From Ilyomonas sp965219515 (GTDB lineage: Bacteria > Bacteroidota > Bacteroidia > Chitinophagales > Chitinophagaceae), in NCBI GenBank assembly GCA_965219515.1, contig OZ244776.1, positions 682,001 to 746,000 on the forward strand: 64,000 bases of DNA, in the 5' to 3' direction. The notes under the pieces are model-generated. The model had not been told where the DNA came from and did no database searches. It was given only the letters and a program-made list of their open reading frames with translations. Made by a program: the position numbers and the translations under genes. Shown piece by piece: positions 53,456-62,296 of this stretch; positions within the stretch are counted from its first letter, which is position 1; each line of letters starts with the position of its first letter.

Positions 53456-54268
53456 CTATCGAATTATCTTTTGCCTTGATTGCACGGTTTGTGCAGTAAA
53501 ATAACCTAAAGCATTGTTGCTGATATTACCAAGCGGATTGGCGGATGCGGGTGATTGAAACGGATTATTATTTATTATCTGGCTTAGCGTATTTAAATAG
53601 TCATAGACATTTTTGTCTGTACAATTGATTTGTACAGTTAAGGTATCTCCGAACTTAATATCCGCGCTATCGTTCCCGATATTATCATTCTCTAATGTAT
53701 TAACTATGTATCTGCCGTCAGATAAACGGTCTTCAAATACCGACCATCCGCTGCTGTTCTTAAATCTTTTTCCGTTAGCAAATTCAATAAACTGGTAATA
53801 ATTAACTATACCAGGCGGATCCTGAAAATGCACGACACCGTTTATCTTTTTGTCGTCGTCGAGTTTATAACCCACAGAGTCTAAAGAAACGGGTTGAGGC
53901 ATCACAGAAGTTGCCGTATAAGTTTGACCCTCGACGGCAACATTTAATGTGTAACTGCCGCCTGGAACGCCCTGAATAAAGTGAGTGATATAAGTGCCCG
54001 GAACAGTTTCGGTTAAAGTATCCGTTACGCCGTTAACGGTAATGTATGCGACAGCCCCCGAAACAGGAGGAAAAACATTATCATTGGTATAATTCACCGT
54101 TTTTGAAATAGTTACCGTATAAGGCCCGGGAAGATTGTTTACTTCGCCTGTAATAACTATTTGTGATGCAACATTTTTTATGTTAGTATCAATTACCTTT
54201 TTACAACTAAGAAAAGGGATAAAAAATAGTAATCCTGCTATTAAATATTTATTTTTAAAGTAACGCAT
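53456..54268 (-). CDS. DUF4249 lipoprotein
   Basis: The roughly 270-residue lipoprotein (MRYFKNKYLIAGLLFFIPFLSCKK, cleavage before Cys; positions 1-24) belongs to DUF4249, the usual partner encoded after a TonB-dependent receptor in Bacteroidota. The N-terminal part IVITGEVNNLPGPYTVTISK is the conserved beta-sandwich start. It is probably a surface-exposed or periplasmic substrate-binding accessory. I start at the ATG at 54266-54268; the frame stays open to 54397 but overlaps the receptor gene. It begins 5 bp after the receptor stop, so both are one operon. Confidence 0.88.
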   Translation of the reverse strand: MRYFKNKYLIAGLLFFIPFLSCKKVIDTNIKNVASQIVITGEVNNLPGPYTVTISKTVNYTNDNVFPPVSGAVAYITVNGVTDTLTETVPGTYITHFIQGVPGGSYTLNVAVEGQTYTATSVMPQPVSLDSVGYKLDDDKKINGVVHFQDPPGIVNYYQFIEFANGKRFKNSSGWSVFEDRLSDGRYIVNTLENDNIGNDSADIKFGDTLTVQINCTDKNVYDYLNTLSQIINNNPFQSPASANPLGNISNNALGYFTAQTVQSRQKIIR

Positions 54269-54272
54269 GCTT

Positions 54273-56591
54273 TTAAAATTTAAAGTTGTAAGTAACAGAT
54301 GGCACCCATTTGAACAAGGAGTATTGAAGCGCCTGGGTTTTTTGAGGATTAGCAGGGTCATTCTGAAATATGACGAAAAAAGAATTTTGTCTGCCATAAA
54401 CGTTGTAAACCGAGAATGTCCAGCTTCCGTCGAACTTAGCAGTTTTTTTGCCCTGCAGGGTTGCGCTTATGTCCATGCGGTGATAAGCAGGCATACGATA
54501 ACCATTTCTGTCATTATAATAAAATACGGTATTCCCGCTCACATCATATTTGCCCGAAGGCCAGGAAACGGCATTTCCGGTATTATAAACAAAGTCGGCA
54601 GAAAGTATCCATTTTTCGCTTGCCTTATATATTCCAACTATGCTTACCGCATGCGTTTGATCTTGCTTAGCCGGATACCATAAGTTGTTATTGGCGCCAT
54701 TTATATTACGTTCGGTACGGGAAAGCGTATAACTGATCCATCCTGTTAAGTCACCGTATTTCTTCTTCATATACAGCTCTAAACCATAGGCTCTTCCTTT
54801 TCCATATACAAGCTGCGACTCCACATTTTCATTGGCTATTAGTTGTGCACCGCTTTTGTAATCAATCTGGTTCTGCATTTTTTTATAATAAACTTCTGCA
54901 GAAAGCTCATACTTGTTTTTACTCAGGTTTGTATAATAGCCTGCAGATATTTGGTCGGCAATTTCAGGTTTTACGTTGTTGCTGCTTGGTATCCATAAGT
55001 CCGTAGGGTTACTGCCTGTAGAGTTGGAGAGCAGGTGCAGATTTTGTACATTGCGTGAATATGATAACTTCACCGAGCTTATATTAGTAAGCTGGTAAGT
55101 GGCAGCAGCACGTGGCTGGAGATTGATGTAATTTTTTACAACTTTTTCTGATGCGTAAGTCGCAATATTCATGATTTTTCCATCTTTATCATAGCTTGAA
55201 AAACTTCCGGGGCCCATTACGCTGAACGAAGAGAGCCGCAACCCGTAATTGAATTTTATCTTTTCTGAGGCATTCCATTCATTAGAAAGGTAAGCGGCCG
55301 CATCGCGCGAATATTTATTCTGAAGCATTAAAGAATTATAACTGGAAGTTTGCGATGTATTGATAATACCGGGCGTAAACGTATGATGCGTTATATCAAA
55401 ACCAAAATTGACTTTATAATTGCTGCCCGCGTAATATTGAAAATCTTCTTTTAATGAATAATCTCTTATTTTCGAAACCTGTGAAGTATTACTGGTTTGA
55501 CTGAACTTTATATCATAATTATAGTTGCTGTAAATTAAAGAAGTGTTGGAAAACAATTTATTGCTGAATATATGATTCCAACGAAGTGTCGCTGTGGTGT
55601 TCCCCCATTTTAAGCCAAACTGATCGCCAAACCCAAGGTTGTCTTTGCCAAGGTAAGCCGATAAAAAAACTTTGTTCTTACTGCCAAACTGGTAGTTTGC
55701 TTTTGCGTTAATATCATAAAAATACAGTGAGCTTTGCTTAACCATACTGTCTTTCGACAGCTTTAAAAATACGTCCGCATACGTTCGTCTTGCGCTGATG
55801 ATAAAAGAACCTTTATTTTTTACAATAGGCCCTTCCACGTTCAGCCTCGAGGCTATCAAACCCACACCACCGCTTACATGAAATTCTTTGTTATTGCCGT
55901 CATTCATTTTTATATCCAGCAAAGACGACAACCTTCCGCCATATTGGGCAGGCATGTCTCCTTTATAAATGGTGACGTCTTTTATGGCATCTGAATTAAA
56001 CGTTGAGAAAAAGCCAAGCAGGTGAGAGGCATTATACACTGTTGCCTCATCAAGCAAAATCAGGTTCTGGTCTGCGCTGCCGCCACGTACAAAAAACCCT
56101 GCTTGTCCCTCGCCACCTGATTTTATACCAGGTAATAACTGGATGGTCTTCAGTACATCTCTTTCACCAAAAAGTACCGGTACGTTTTTAATTTCTTCCA
56201 TTGACAGCTTTTGCACGCCCGGCAGTGTTCGTGTGATGTTATCGTTTCTTCTTGCGGTTACAATCACTTCCTCAAGCCGGGCATTTTCTGATGCCAAAGC
56301 AACAGAGCGGGTAATGTTGTTAGTAAGCGAAAACCTGACCGTATCATTGGCAAATCCGGAAAAACTTATCACTAAGCTATAATTGCCGTCAGGGGCGGTA
56401 AGTGAATAAAAACCATAGCTGTTAGTCAAAGCTCCAGTCCCTTTTTGCCCAAGTAAAATAACACTTGCACCTATAAGCGTTTCTCCGCTTTTCTTATCCC
56501 TGACAGTGCCGCTGACTGTATGGTTCGATTGTGCGAAGGATGACATTACTCCTGCAGATAAAAAAATAAGTAAGAAAGTTGGTTTAAACAT
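54273..56591 (-). CDS. TonB-dependent outer-membrane receptor
   Basis: The 772-residue receptor has a signal peptide (MFKPTFLLIFLSAGVMSSFAQ, 21 residues), an N-terminal carboxypeptidase-like domain (about 25-105: HTVSGTVRDKKSGETLIGAS), a plug (about 115-225: LPGVQKLSMEEIKNVPVLFG, GFFVRGGSADQNLILLDEAT) and a 22-strand barrel ending in SVTYNFKF with a terminal Phe. It imports a large or scarce ligand using TonB energy. With the DUF4249 partner and no SusD, the substrate is more likely a peptide, metal complex or small glycan than a polysaccharide. An AraC-type regulator lies upstream. Confidence 0.92.
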   Translation of the reverse strand: MFKPTFLLIFLSAGVMSSFAQSNHTVSGTVRDKKSGETLIGASVILLGQKGTGALTNSYGFYSLTAPDGNYSLVISFSGFANDTVRFSLTNNITRSVALASENARLEEVIVTARRNDNITRTLPGVQKLSMEEIKNVPVLFGERDVLKTIQLLPGIKSGGEGQAGFFVRGGSADQNLILLDEATVYNASHLLGFFSTFNSDAIKDVTIYKGDMPAQYGGRLSSLLDIKMNDGNNKEFHVSGGVGLIASRLNVEGPIVKNKGSFIISARRTYADVFLKLSKDSMVKQSSLYFYDINAKANYQFGSKNKVFLSAYLGKDNLGFGDQFGLKWGNTTATLRWNHIFSNKLFSNTSLIYSNYNYDIKFSQTSNTSQVSKIRDYSLKEDFQYYAGSNYKVNFGFDITHHTFTPGIINTSQTSSYNSLMLQNKYSRDAAAYLSNEWNASEKIKFNYGLRLSSFSVMGPGSFSSYDKDGKIMNIATYASEKVVKNYINLQPRAAATYQLTNISSVKLSYSRNVQNLHLLSNSTGSNPTDLWIPSSNNVKPEIADQISAGYYTNLSKNKYELSAEVYYKKMQNQIDYKSGAQLIANENVESQLVYGKGRAYGLELYMKKKYGDLTGWISYTLSRTERNINGANNNLWYPAKQDQTHAVSIVGIYKASEKWILSADFVYNTGNAVSWPSGKYDVSGNTVFYYNDRNGYRMPAYHRMDISATLQGKKTAKFDGSWTFSVYNVYGRQNSFFVIFQNDPANPQKTQALQYSLFKWVPSVTYNFKF

Positions 56592-56820
56592 TTGTTCGTA
56601 TTTTTTTATAAAGCGGTAAATAAGCTTTGTCTTTCGCGTTTGTTTTAGTGATTATACAGGAAATAAATGTTAGTTCCACTTTGGATAATCGAATTATTTC
56701 TAATTATTCTTATGCAAAGGACGCTGATAAATAAAGTTCAGAATAGGCTTAGAGATTGAAATGATAGTCCTAATCACGGAATAATCAGAATAAGTTTAAA
56801 GATTGGAATAAAAGTCCTGA

Positions 56821-57687
56821 TTACCGGAACTGTTGCCGGAATTGCAATGGAGTGAACGTAGAAACTTTTTTAAACAACTTGCCGAAATACACAGGTTCGT
56901 CATAACCCACTTCATAGCCAATCTCCTTTACACTTTTATCAGTAAAATATAATAGCCGTTTGGCTTCAAGAATAGAAACCTGATGAATATGGGCGGAAAC
57001 AGAAGTACCTGTTTTTGCTTTTATAGTATCGTTTAGATGAGAAACGGTAATGGCAAGTTCCGAAGCATATTGTGCCGGGTTCTTCCAGGTTTTATAATAT
57101 TTCTTAAGCAATTGCTTAAAAGCTTCTTCAATAATATCACCCCGGTTCTCTTTAGTTTTATTATTTAATGCAGCAGAATAAATGTTACTTGCAATTAAAC
57201 ACAAAAGTGCATTTAATAATGAATGAACAGATTTGCCGGTGTAGTTGTCAGTCGTACCCGATTGCACCTTTTCCATCAAATCAAGCAGAATAACAGCCTG
57301 CTCATAAAAAGCAGATGAGTGTTTTAAGAGCACAGGGTCTTTAAACCTATTCTCCAAAAGCAGTTGAAATTCATTGTCAGGCAATAATGGGTCAAAGACA
57401 ATAACCCATCCTTGCGGCTCTTTCACTTCAAGCACCTGATGCACCTGACTCGGACAAACGCACAGCATTGCCGGTGCAGTAAAAGCTACTTCTTCAAAAT
57501 CAATGTTAAGTTTGAAACGCCCGTTAGTAGCCATTACCAATAAGAAATGACTATCACGATGTGCTGATGAAATATCGTGTTCGTCTGGTCCTTCCTGATG
57601 CTGCATGTTAGTAACAAGAATGCCGGCTTTCGCCGTAGGAGGAAGCCCAAACTGCCTAATTTTATGCTGATCAGTCTTCAATGCCAA
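56821..57687 (-). CDS. AraC-family transcriptional regulator
   Basis: The 288-residue regulator has an N-terminal cupin-like sensor (about 30-125, with PAMLCVCPSQVHQVLEVKEP) and a C-terminal pair of helix-turn-helix motifs (about 205-288): PAQYASELAITVSHLNDTIK and KEIGYEVGYDEPVYFGKLFK. It sits 230 bp upstream of the TonB receptor gene on the same strand and probably controls it. The sensed compound is unknown. Confidence 0.9.
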   Translation of the reverse strand: MALKTDQHKIRQFGLPPTAKAGILVTNMQHQEGPDEHDISSAHRDSHFLLVMATNGRFKLNIDFEEVAFTAPAMLCVCPSQVHQVLEVKEPQGWVIVFDPLLPDNEFQLLLENRFKDPVLLKHSSAFYEQAVILLDLMEKVQSGTTDNYTGKSVHSLLNALLCLIASNIYSAALNNKTKENRGDIIEEAFKQLLKKYYKTWKNPAQYASELAITVSHLNDTIKAKTGTSVSAHIHQVSILEAKRLLYFTDKSVKEIGYEVGYDEPVYFGKLFKKVSTFTPLQFRQQFR

Positions 57688-57777
57688 AGTTTTAAGTTGT
57701 TTGTTGGTGAAACATTTTACTCCGTTTTATGAATATAAACAATCATTAGTCATAGGACCATCTTTAATCGAAAGAAT

Positions 57778-58320
57778 TCCCCGTCAGCTTGCTGCGGGGT
57801 GGCTGTTTGTATTTAGTGTTAGATTTGTGTTGTGAGCTAACATATCAATAAGAGTCATAACAAAAGCTTGTTATTGTATCATTTGGTTACCCCGATAAAA
57901 TACCGGAGAAGTGTTTTGACAGCGGAAGTGGAAAAAAGTCTGGTTGAAGTGTGCAAAGACATTGAAAAAAGATTTGCAATAGATTTTATTGAGATCGGAG
58001 CGGATAAGAATCATGTTCATTTTTTGATTCAAAGTGTTCCCATGATGTCTCCGAAACAGAAAGCTCAGGCAGTAAAAAGTATTACAGCGGGAGAACTGTT
58101 TCGGTTGCATCCGGAAGTGAAACATCAGCTTTGGGGTGGTCAGTTTTGTAGCGATGGGTATTATATTAATACGGTTGGTCAATATGCGAATGAAAATGTA
58201 ATTCAAAAGTATATTCATGAACAAGGGGAAGATAAAAATGAATATAAAAAACTTCATGAGAACCAACTACGATTGTTTTAGTGTATTTTGTATTAGATAC
58301 CCCGTCAGCTTGCTGCGGGG
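57778..58320 (+). mobile_element. Minimal IS200/IS605-type element
   Basis: The element is bounded by two identical 21-nt hairpins, CCCCGTCAGC...GCTGCGGGG, at 57779-57799 and 58300-58320. They are the only repeated sequences at the ends, and no target duplication is expected for this single-strand transposon type. It is only about 543 bp and holds a single Y1 transposase gene. The boundaries are set from the hairpins and from the clean reading frame restored when it is removed. Confidence 0.75.
57868..58281 (+). CDS. IS200/IS605-family Y1 transposase TnpA
   Basis: The 137-codon frame is a TnpA of the HUH/Y1 type. LLLYHLVTPIKYRRSVLT is the N-terminal strand, the HUH motif is HVH in GADKNHVHFLIQ, VKHQLWGGQFCSDGYYIN is characteristic, and the catalytic Tyr is probably that of NVIQKYIHEQGE. 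No ATG is found at the start: the conserved N-terminal region (HINKSHNKS) is open back to 57841 and the first possible starts are TTG at 57868 or ATC at 57844. The enzyme is therefore either initiated at an unusual codon or lacks its start. Confidence 0.8.
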   Translation: MLLYHLVTPIKYRRSVLTAEVEKSLVEVCKDIEKRFAIDFIEIGADKNHVHFLIQSVPMMSPKQKAQAVKSITAGELFRLHPEVKHQLWGGQFCSDGYYINTVGQYANENVIQKYIHEQGEDKNEYKKLHENQLRLF

Positions 58321-58622
58321 TAATTTATTAAATGTAACTCTGCTAAATTTTACTAAATTCCAATCTGTTAATCCTTGCTCTGGAAAATTTTCTCGTAATA
58401 AATCAAAATTTTCAGCAGTTCCGTCTATAGTTCTATTAGGCTTAGAATGAATACATGCCTTATAAATCCTTATTATTTGTTTTAATTGCTTTTAATAATA
58501 TTCTAACCAGCTCTTCAGGTGTTGCCCCACCTACAAGTAGATTTTCAACATTTTTATTTAGCACTTAAGAAACATCAGGAGGAACATTAGAATATCTGAA
58601 AAGCTTCGTCAAGGAGGCTTGA

Positions 58623-58850
58623 TTAGAAAAAGACGAACTTGTCACAATTTTAATTGACGCTTCTAAATTGGTGTCTACTGCAAAGGGCTATGATTTATAT
58701 GTAATTGGTAAGGACGACAATGACCCAAACACAATTTGGGTTACAGAGATTCGGGAGAGTAAAGAAGACCACGATAATTCTATAAAAGTTGAAGGTGTAA
58801 GAGAATTAATTATGAAAGCAATGCCTATGCTTGACGGACAAACTCGTTGA
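58623..58850 (+). pseudogene. Antibiotic-biosynthesis monooxygenase-like (ABM/YgiN) fragment
   Basis: The frame reads EKDELVTILIDASKLVSTAK, GYDLYVIGKDDNDPNTIWVT, EIRESKEDHDNSIKVEGVRE and ends KAMPMLDGQTR-stop. This is the core of an ABM-family quinol monooxygenase (usually about 95-100 residues). No start codon is present, and a TGA at 58620-58622 blocks the frame upstream, so the N-terminus is lost or broken; the usual C-terminal strand is also missing. It is probably a gene remnant. 58282-58622 holds otherwise only the fragments noted for the IS200 site. Confidence 0.6.
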
Positions 58851-58958
58851 GGATTTTTAGGCCTTTTGCAGCCTCTTTGTTTACATAAATTATAATTTAA
58901 GGTAAAATATATCAGATGAAGTACTTCCCAAGGTATGTTTTTGATCCAAAAAAGTATT

Positions 58959-59948
58959 TTATCGTTTGATAGCCGCACACATCCGCTCCCAATTTGCGTG
59001 CGCAATATTATGCCGTTCCTGTTCACTTAGATCAGCTGTTTCCAGGAAATGACGTGATTCACCATTTTCTTTAATTTGATAAGGAAAATCTGTAGCAAAC
59101 ATGATGCGTTCGGAGCCAAATAAATCAATGGTCCAGCTAAGATAACGCGGGCTAAACAATCCACTCGGTGTCACCGATATATTGGTCTTGAAATATTCTG
59201 AGACCCGCCGTTGCAGTTTAGCTGCTGACGACATTAGGTCAATACGATCAAGGAAGAACAGAATAATTTCTCCCCAATGCCCAAGGATCAATTGAAGATC
59301 CGGAAAGCGGTCAAAAATACCTGATAAAACTAAGCGCAACACCTGTATACCTGATTCGTAATGCCATCCTATCCCGGGCCCCGCAAACAGGTCATCAAAT
59401 TCAGCGTTGAAGCCACTGTAATAAGCATGGCGAACTGAATTTGCGGGTGTTTGCGGATGGATCGAGATGGGTGAGCGAAATGCCGCAGCAGCTTCGAATA
59501 TGGGAATAAAATCCGGATGGTCAAGATTTTTTTCGCCCGTACGGCCGTAAAGCATAGCACCATTTAACCCAAGTTTACAAACCGCACGTTCCAGTTCGCG
59601 TGACGCTTGTTTAGGCGACGGGGTTGGCAATACTGCAAATCCCTGGAAACGGCCCGGCATCTTCCGGATAGTCTCGGCAAGCAAATCATTGGTTGCCGAT
59701 GCAAGCATAGTGGCTTTTTCAGGGTCAATGCTTTGAACCCCAGGTGTCCCCGGCGATAATACCTGCATGTCTACTCCGCTTTCCGTCATCAAACGAATAC
59801 GTTCATCCGCAAGATCGTATAGGCGGCGCTCTATCGCGCCACCTTGTGATTTACCTATAGAAGTATCTTGTTTGTCAAGGGCTAACGCCTTCCATGCAGC
59901 CATTATTTCAGGCGTAGCAAAATGTTCTTCCAGAGCTATGATTTTCAT
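58959..59948 (-). CDS. Amidohydrolase-family decarboxylase (ACMSD/gamma-resorcylate type)
   Basis: The 329-residue TIM-barrel enzyme belongs to the amidohydrolase-2 group that includes 2-amino-3-carboxymuconate-6-semialdehyde and gamma-resorcylate decarboxylases. The first metal motif is degenerate, IIALEEHFATPEI (E-x-H), as in that branch. SPISIHPQTPANS supplies His, LILGHWGEIILFFLDRID the next His, and ERIMFATDFPYQ the final Asp. It probably removes CO2 from a hydroxylated aromatic acid. It follows the dihydroxyphthalate-decarboxylase-like gene on the same strand (217-bp gap). Confidence 0.88.
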   Translation of the reverse strand: MKIIALEEHFATPEIMAAWKALALDKQDTSIGKSQGGAIERRLYDLADERIRLMTESGVDMQVLSPGTPGVQSIDPEKATMLASATNDLLAETIRKMPGRFQGFAVLPTPSPKQASRELERAVCKLGLNGAMLYGRTGEKNLDHPDFIPIFEAAAAFRSPISIHPQTPANSVRHAYYSGFNAEFDDLFAGPGIGWHYESGIQVLRLVLSGIFDRFPDLQLILGHWGEIILFFLDRIDLMSSAAKLQRRVSEYFKTNISVTPSGLFSPRYLSWTIDLFGSERIMFATDFPYQIKENGESRHFLETADLSEQERHNIAHANWERMCAAIKR

Positions 59949-60165
59949 AATTCATCAATTTTAAAAGTAATTAATCTGTTTATTTTTAAACATTACAGCC
60001 GCTTAATAAGCTGTTTAAATTTCTATCAGAGAAATTCATCATGCTTCTTTTAGGCATATAAATTTTGATTCTGTAATCAATACTATCAAAAAAAAGCATA
60101 GGAAATCCTTAATTTCAGGTGATAAAAGAAGCATATAAAAATCTTGATTGGTTTTTAAACAGATT

Positions 60166-61191
60166 CTACGTATTAAGCAATTCCGGCACAAAAATATCCT
60201 CACAGGTAAGCAGCCGTTTTGATAATCCCTGTTCATAATGATAGCGAAGAAAGGTATTCACTGTCTTACGATTTGCCTCAACACCATACGGCCACCAATC
60301 TTCACCCATCAGTTCTGCATTGTCGTCTAACAAATTACTAAGCCAAGGTATCATCACATCCAAATTGTTAAAGATCTTTTTAAACTCGTAACCTTTTACA
60401 GTGTTAGTTTTTGCATCGCAAAAACCCTTATATATAGCTGTGGCAAGCATGGGATATTGTTTGAGCAAGTTTTTGCGTATGACTACTGTGTGCATAATGG
60501 GAAAAATTCCGGTACGTTTAAAATAGTCCTGCTCCACACTCTTTGAGTCGGCAAACAGCCGCGAAACTTTTGGTGAGCGCTGCAAATAGCATTTGGGAAT
60601 GTCAGCAGAAATTAAAGCGTCAATTTCGCCTGCCTCCAATTTTGCCCCCAGGTCTTCCAGTTGCTGAGGCCAGGTCACCTTTACATTTGCAGGATGCGGA
60701 TGTGCTACATAATCAGTCGGGCTTAGCGGCCAGTCAAGTTTACCCACCGTCCAGTTGCATTGATCAGGTGTCAGGCCAAATTCGTCAGATAAAATACCTT
60801 TTGGCCAAACACCTGCATCATGCCCGTATAAAGCCAGTTCTCCAACTTTTTTTCCGGCCAGGTCTTCCGGCTTCTTGATGCCGCTTGAATTGTTAATGTA
60901 AATAGCTGAGTGCCTGAAAGCACGGACAGGGAATACGGGGATTGCAGTGAACGGGCAGTCTTCCAGATCGAAAACACGTAAAAAATAACTCATTCCCATC
61001 TCCGATACATCGAATGTCTGGTTCTTAATCATTTTTTCAAATATTTCCGTTATCACCTGGGCAGTTTCAAAACTGGCTTCTACATTGTCAATTTTTACAG
61101 TACCATCAACCAAAGGGCGATAGCGGTCATAGTTGCCAAAGCCAAACTTCAGTTTGAGCTTATTTTCATTAACATCATCTGTTGCTTTCAT
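60166..61191 (-). CDS. 4,5-dihydroxyphthalate decarboxylase-like protein
   Basis: The 341-residue protein resembles 4,5-dihydroxyphthalate decarboxylase (Pht5/OphC-like), which has a periplasmic-binding-protein fold but works in the cytoplasm. Landmarks are LKFGFGNYDRYRPLVDGTVK, FDVSEMGMSYFLRVFDLEDC, FTAIPVFPVRAFRHSAIYIN and the C-terminal DDNAELMGEDWWPYGVEANR. There is no signal peptide, so it is not a transporter subunit. It probably decarboxylates a catechol-carboxylic acid and may be a partner of the amidohydrolase gene. It is divergent from a MarR regulator. Confidence 0.85.
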   Translation of the reverse strand: MKATDDVNENKLKLKFGFGNYDRYRPLVDGTVKIDNVEASFETAQVITEIFEKMIKNQTFDVSEMGMSYFLRVFDLEDCPFTAIPVFPVRAFRHSAIYINNSSGIKKPEDLAGKKVGELALYGHDAGVWPKGILSDEFGLTPDQCNWTVGKLDWPLSPTDYVAHPHPANVKVTWPQQLEDLGAKLEAGEIDALISADIPKCYLQRSPKVSRLFADSKSVEQDYFKRTGIFPIMHTVVIRKNLLKQYPMLATAIYKGFCDAKTNTVKGYEFKKIFNNLDVMIPWLSNLLDDNAELMGEDWWPYGVEANRKTVNTFLRYHYEQGLSKRLLTCEDIFVPELLNT

Positions 61192-61228
61192 AATTTAAAA
61201 TTTAAACGAAACGATTTAAAGCAAATGT

Positions 61229-61267
61229 AGTAATATATTATTACTATTATAGTAACTATTTATTACT
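61229..61267. promoter_or_regulatory. Paired 17-bp palindromic operators (MarR)
   Basis: AGTAATATATTATTACT (61229-61245) and AGTAACTATTTATTACT (61251-61267) share AGTAAY-N5-ATTACT. They are 22 bp apart, two DNA turns, in the 106-bp space between the divergent decarboxylase-like and MarR genes. This is the size and symmetry of MarR operators. Confidence 0.65.
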
Positions 61268-61297
61268 GTTTTGGTTTTAACTATTTAAATTTGCAGA

Positions 61298-61777
61298 ATG
61301 AAGGAGAATAATGTTGATGAGCAATTACGGGCATTTAAAGAAAAACACTATCATAATTGGCACTACCTGGCTTATAAGCTAAAAAAACACCTGGATAGTT
61401 GGGCAACTAAAAATATAAAGAATCCTACCGGACAAATAAAGCAGTCTTATTTGCCGGTAATATTTAATATAGGCGTAGATGGCAGCACTGCTGGCACCAT
61501 TACCAAGCGGTCAATGGTGATGAAGCAAAATATGAGTCAGACGATTAATGAATTGAAAAAAATAGGAATGATTGTTACCGAAACTGACAGCAAGGATAAA
61601 AGAAGCGAACGCCTTGATCTAACACCTGCGGGAAAGCATTTGGTACTTGATACACATGAAAAACTGGATAAGCTGCAGGAAGAGTATGGCCATTTGGTCG
61701 GTGAGAAAGAATTAAAGATAGCGGTTGATGTTATACTTAAAATTATTGCTTATCACGAAAATTTAAAGAAAAGTTAG
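61298..61777 (+). CDS. MarR-family transcriptional regulator
   Basis: The 159-residue winged-helix regulator has a helical N-terminus (HNWHYLAYKLKKHLDSWATK), a recognition region TKRSMVMKQNMSQTINELKK and wing ETDSKDKRSERLDLTPAGKH. MarR proteins bind phenolic ligands, which release them from operators. The paired palindromes upstream fit autoregulation and control of the divergent decarboxylase genes. The start ATG at 61298 is close to the operators; no clear SD is visible. Confidence 0.9.
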   Translation: MKENNVDEQLRAFKEKHYHNWHYLAYKLKKHLDSWATKNIKNPTGQIKQSYLPVIFNIGVDGSTAGTITKRSMVMKQNMSQTINELKKIGMIVTETDSKDKRSERLDLTPAGKHLVLDTHEKLDKLQEEYGHLVGEKELKIAVDVILKIIAYHENLKKS

Positions 61778-62067
61778 AAATTATTTTTTGCATCGCCTTC
61801 CAACAACTACCAGCTGTAGCTACTTTAATAAGTTAAGGCAGGTTAACTTGCTATAGTGAACTTCACTTTATTAGGCTTATAATAGTTTGATTCATTATTT
61901 ATATGAGGTAAAATGAAATTCAGAATTTGGGGTACATTATAATTGTGAAATCTTGTAGGTGCAATACTTTATTCCCCTTTGATTGAATTGATACAAAGGA
62001 AAAACGAAAGGGACTTGTAGTAAACAAAACGAGGGTTTATTTTACTATTTCGGCAACCTTTCAAACT
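61778..62067. other. Intergenic region before the last REP
   Basis: No gene is seen in 290 bp. It is AT-rich with stops in all frames. The short inverted GTTAAGGCAGGTTAACTTGC stretch (61838-61857) is a weak stem. Nothing else stands out. Confidence 0.5.
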
Positions 62068-62125
62068 CCCCCGCTCGGCGTAGTCTCCCGACTACGTCGC
62101 CCCGTCAGCAAATCTCCCGATTTAC
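62068..62125 (+). repeat. REP element, copy 8
   Basis: CCCCCGCTCGG then CGTAGTC-TCCC-GACTACG (62079-62096) and GCAAATC-TCCC-GATTTAC (62108-62125, one mismatch in the second stem). It lies about 170 bp upstream of fusA. Confidence 0.92.
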
Positions 62126-62231
62126 AACCATTCCATTTCTCATTCATTTGAAATTGCAACAATCAGTTAATAAAATTTTAATATAAAAATTTAAACCTTA
62201 ACAATTCCATTCCCTTCAATCTTCCCACTTC

Positions 62232-62265
62232 ATTGCACCAACACCAAAAATTCTGCATACCTTCG
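62232..62265 (+). promoter_or_regulatory. Putative fusA promoter
   Basis: TACCTTCG (62258-62265) differs from TAnnTTTG by one base and has ATTG (62232-62235) 22 bp upstream. The start codon is 31 nt after the -7 element. Moderate match only. Confidence 0.4.
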
Positions 62266-62296
62266 CGCACTCAAAATTTAGTAAAAGAAGACCTTT

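Larger units (their letters stand above)
57727..58456 (-). pseudogene. Small ORF split by the IS200-type element
   Basis: On the minus strand, codons from 58443 down to 58321 read KPNRTIDGTAENFDLLRENF, then PEQGLTDWNLVKFSRVTFNKL, and codons 57777-57727 read ILSIKDGPMTNDCLYS-stop. Removing 57778-58320 (543 bp, a multiple of three) joins them in frame. The ATG at 58456 (M-Y-S-F) is off by one base, so the gene had also suffered a frameshift. A short ORF just upstream (about 58564-58460, NKNVENLLVGGATPEELVRI) may be part of the same lost unit. Function is unknown. Confidence 0.5.
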
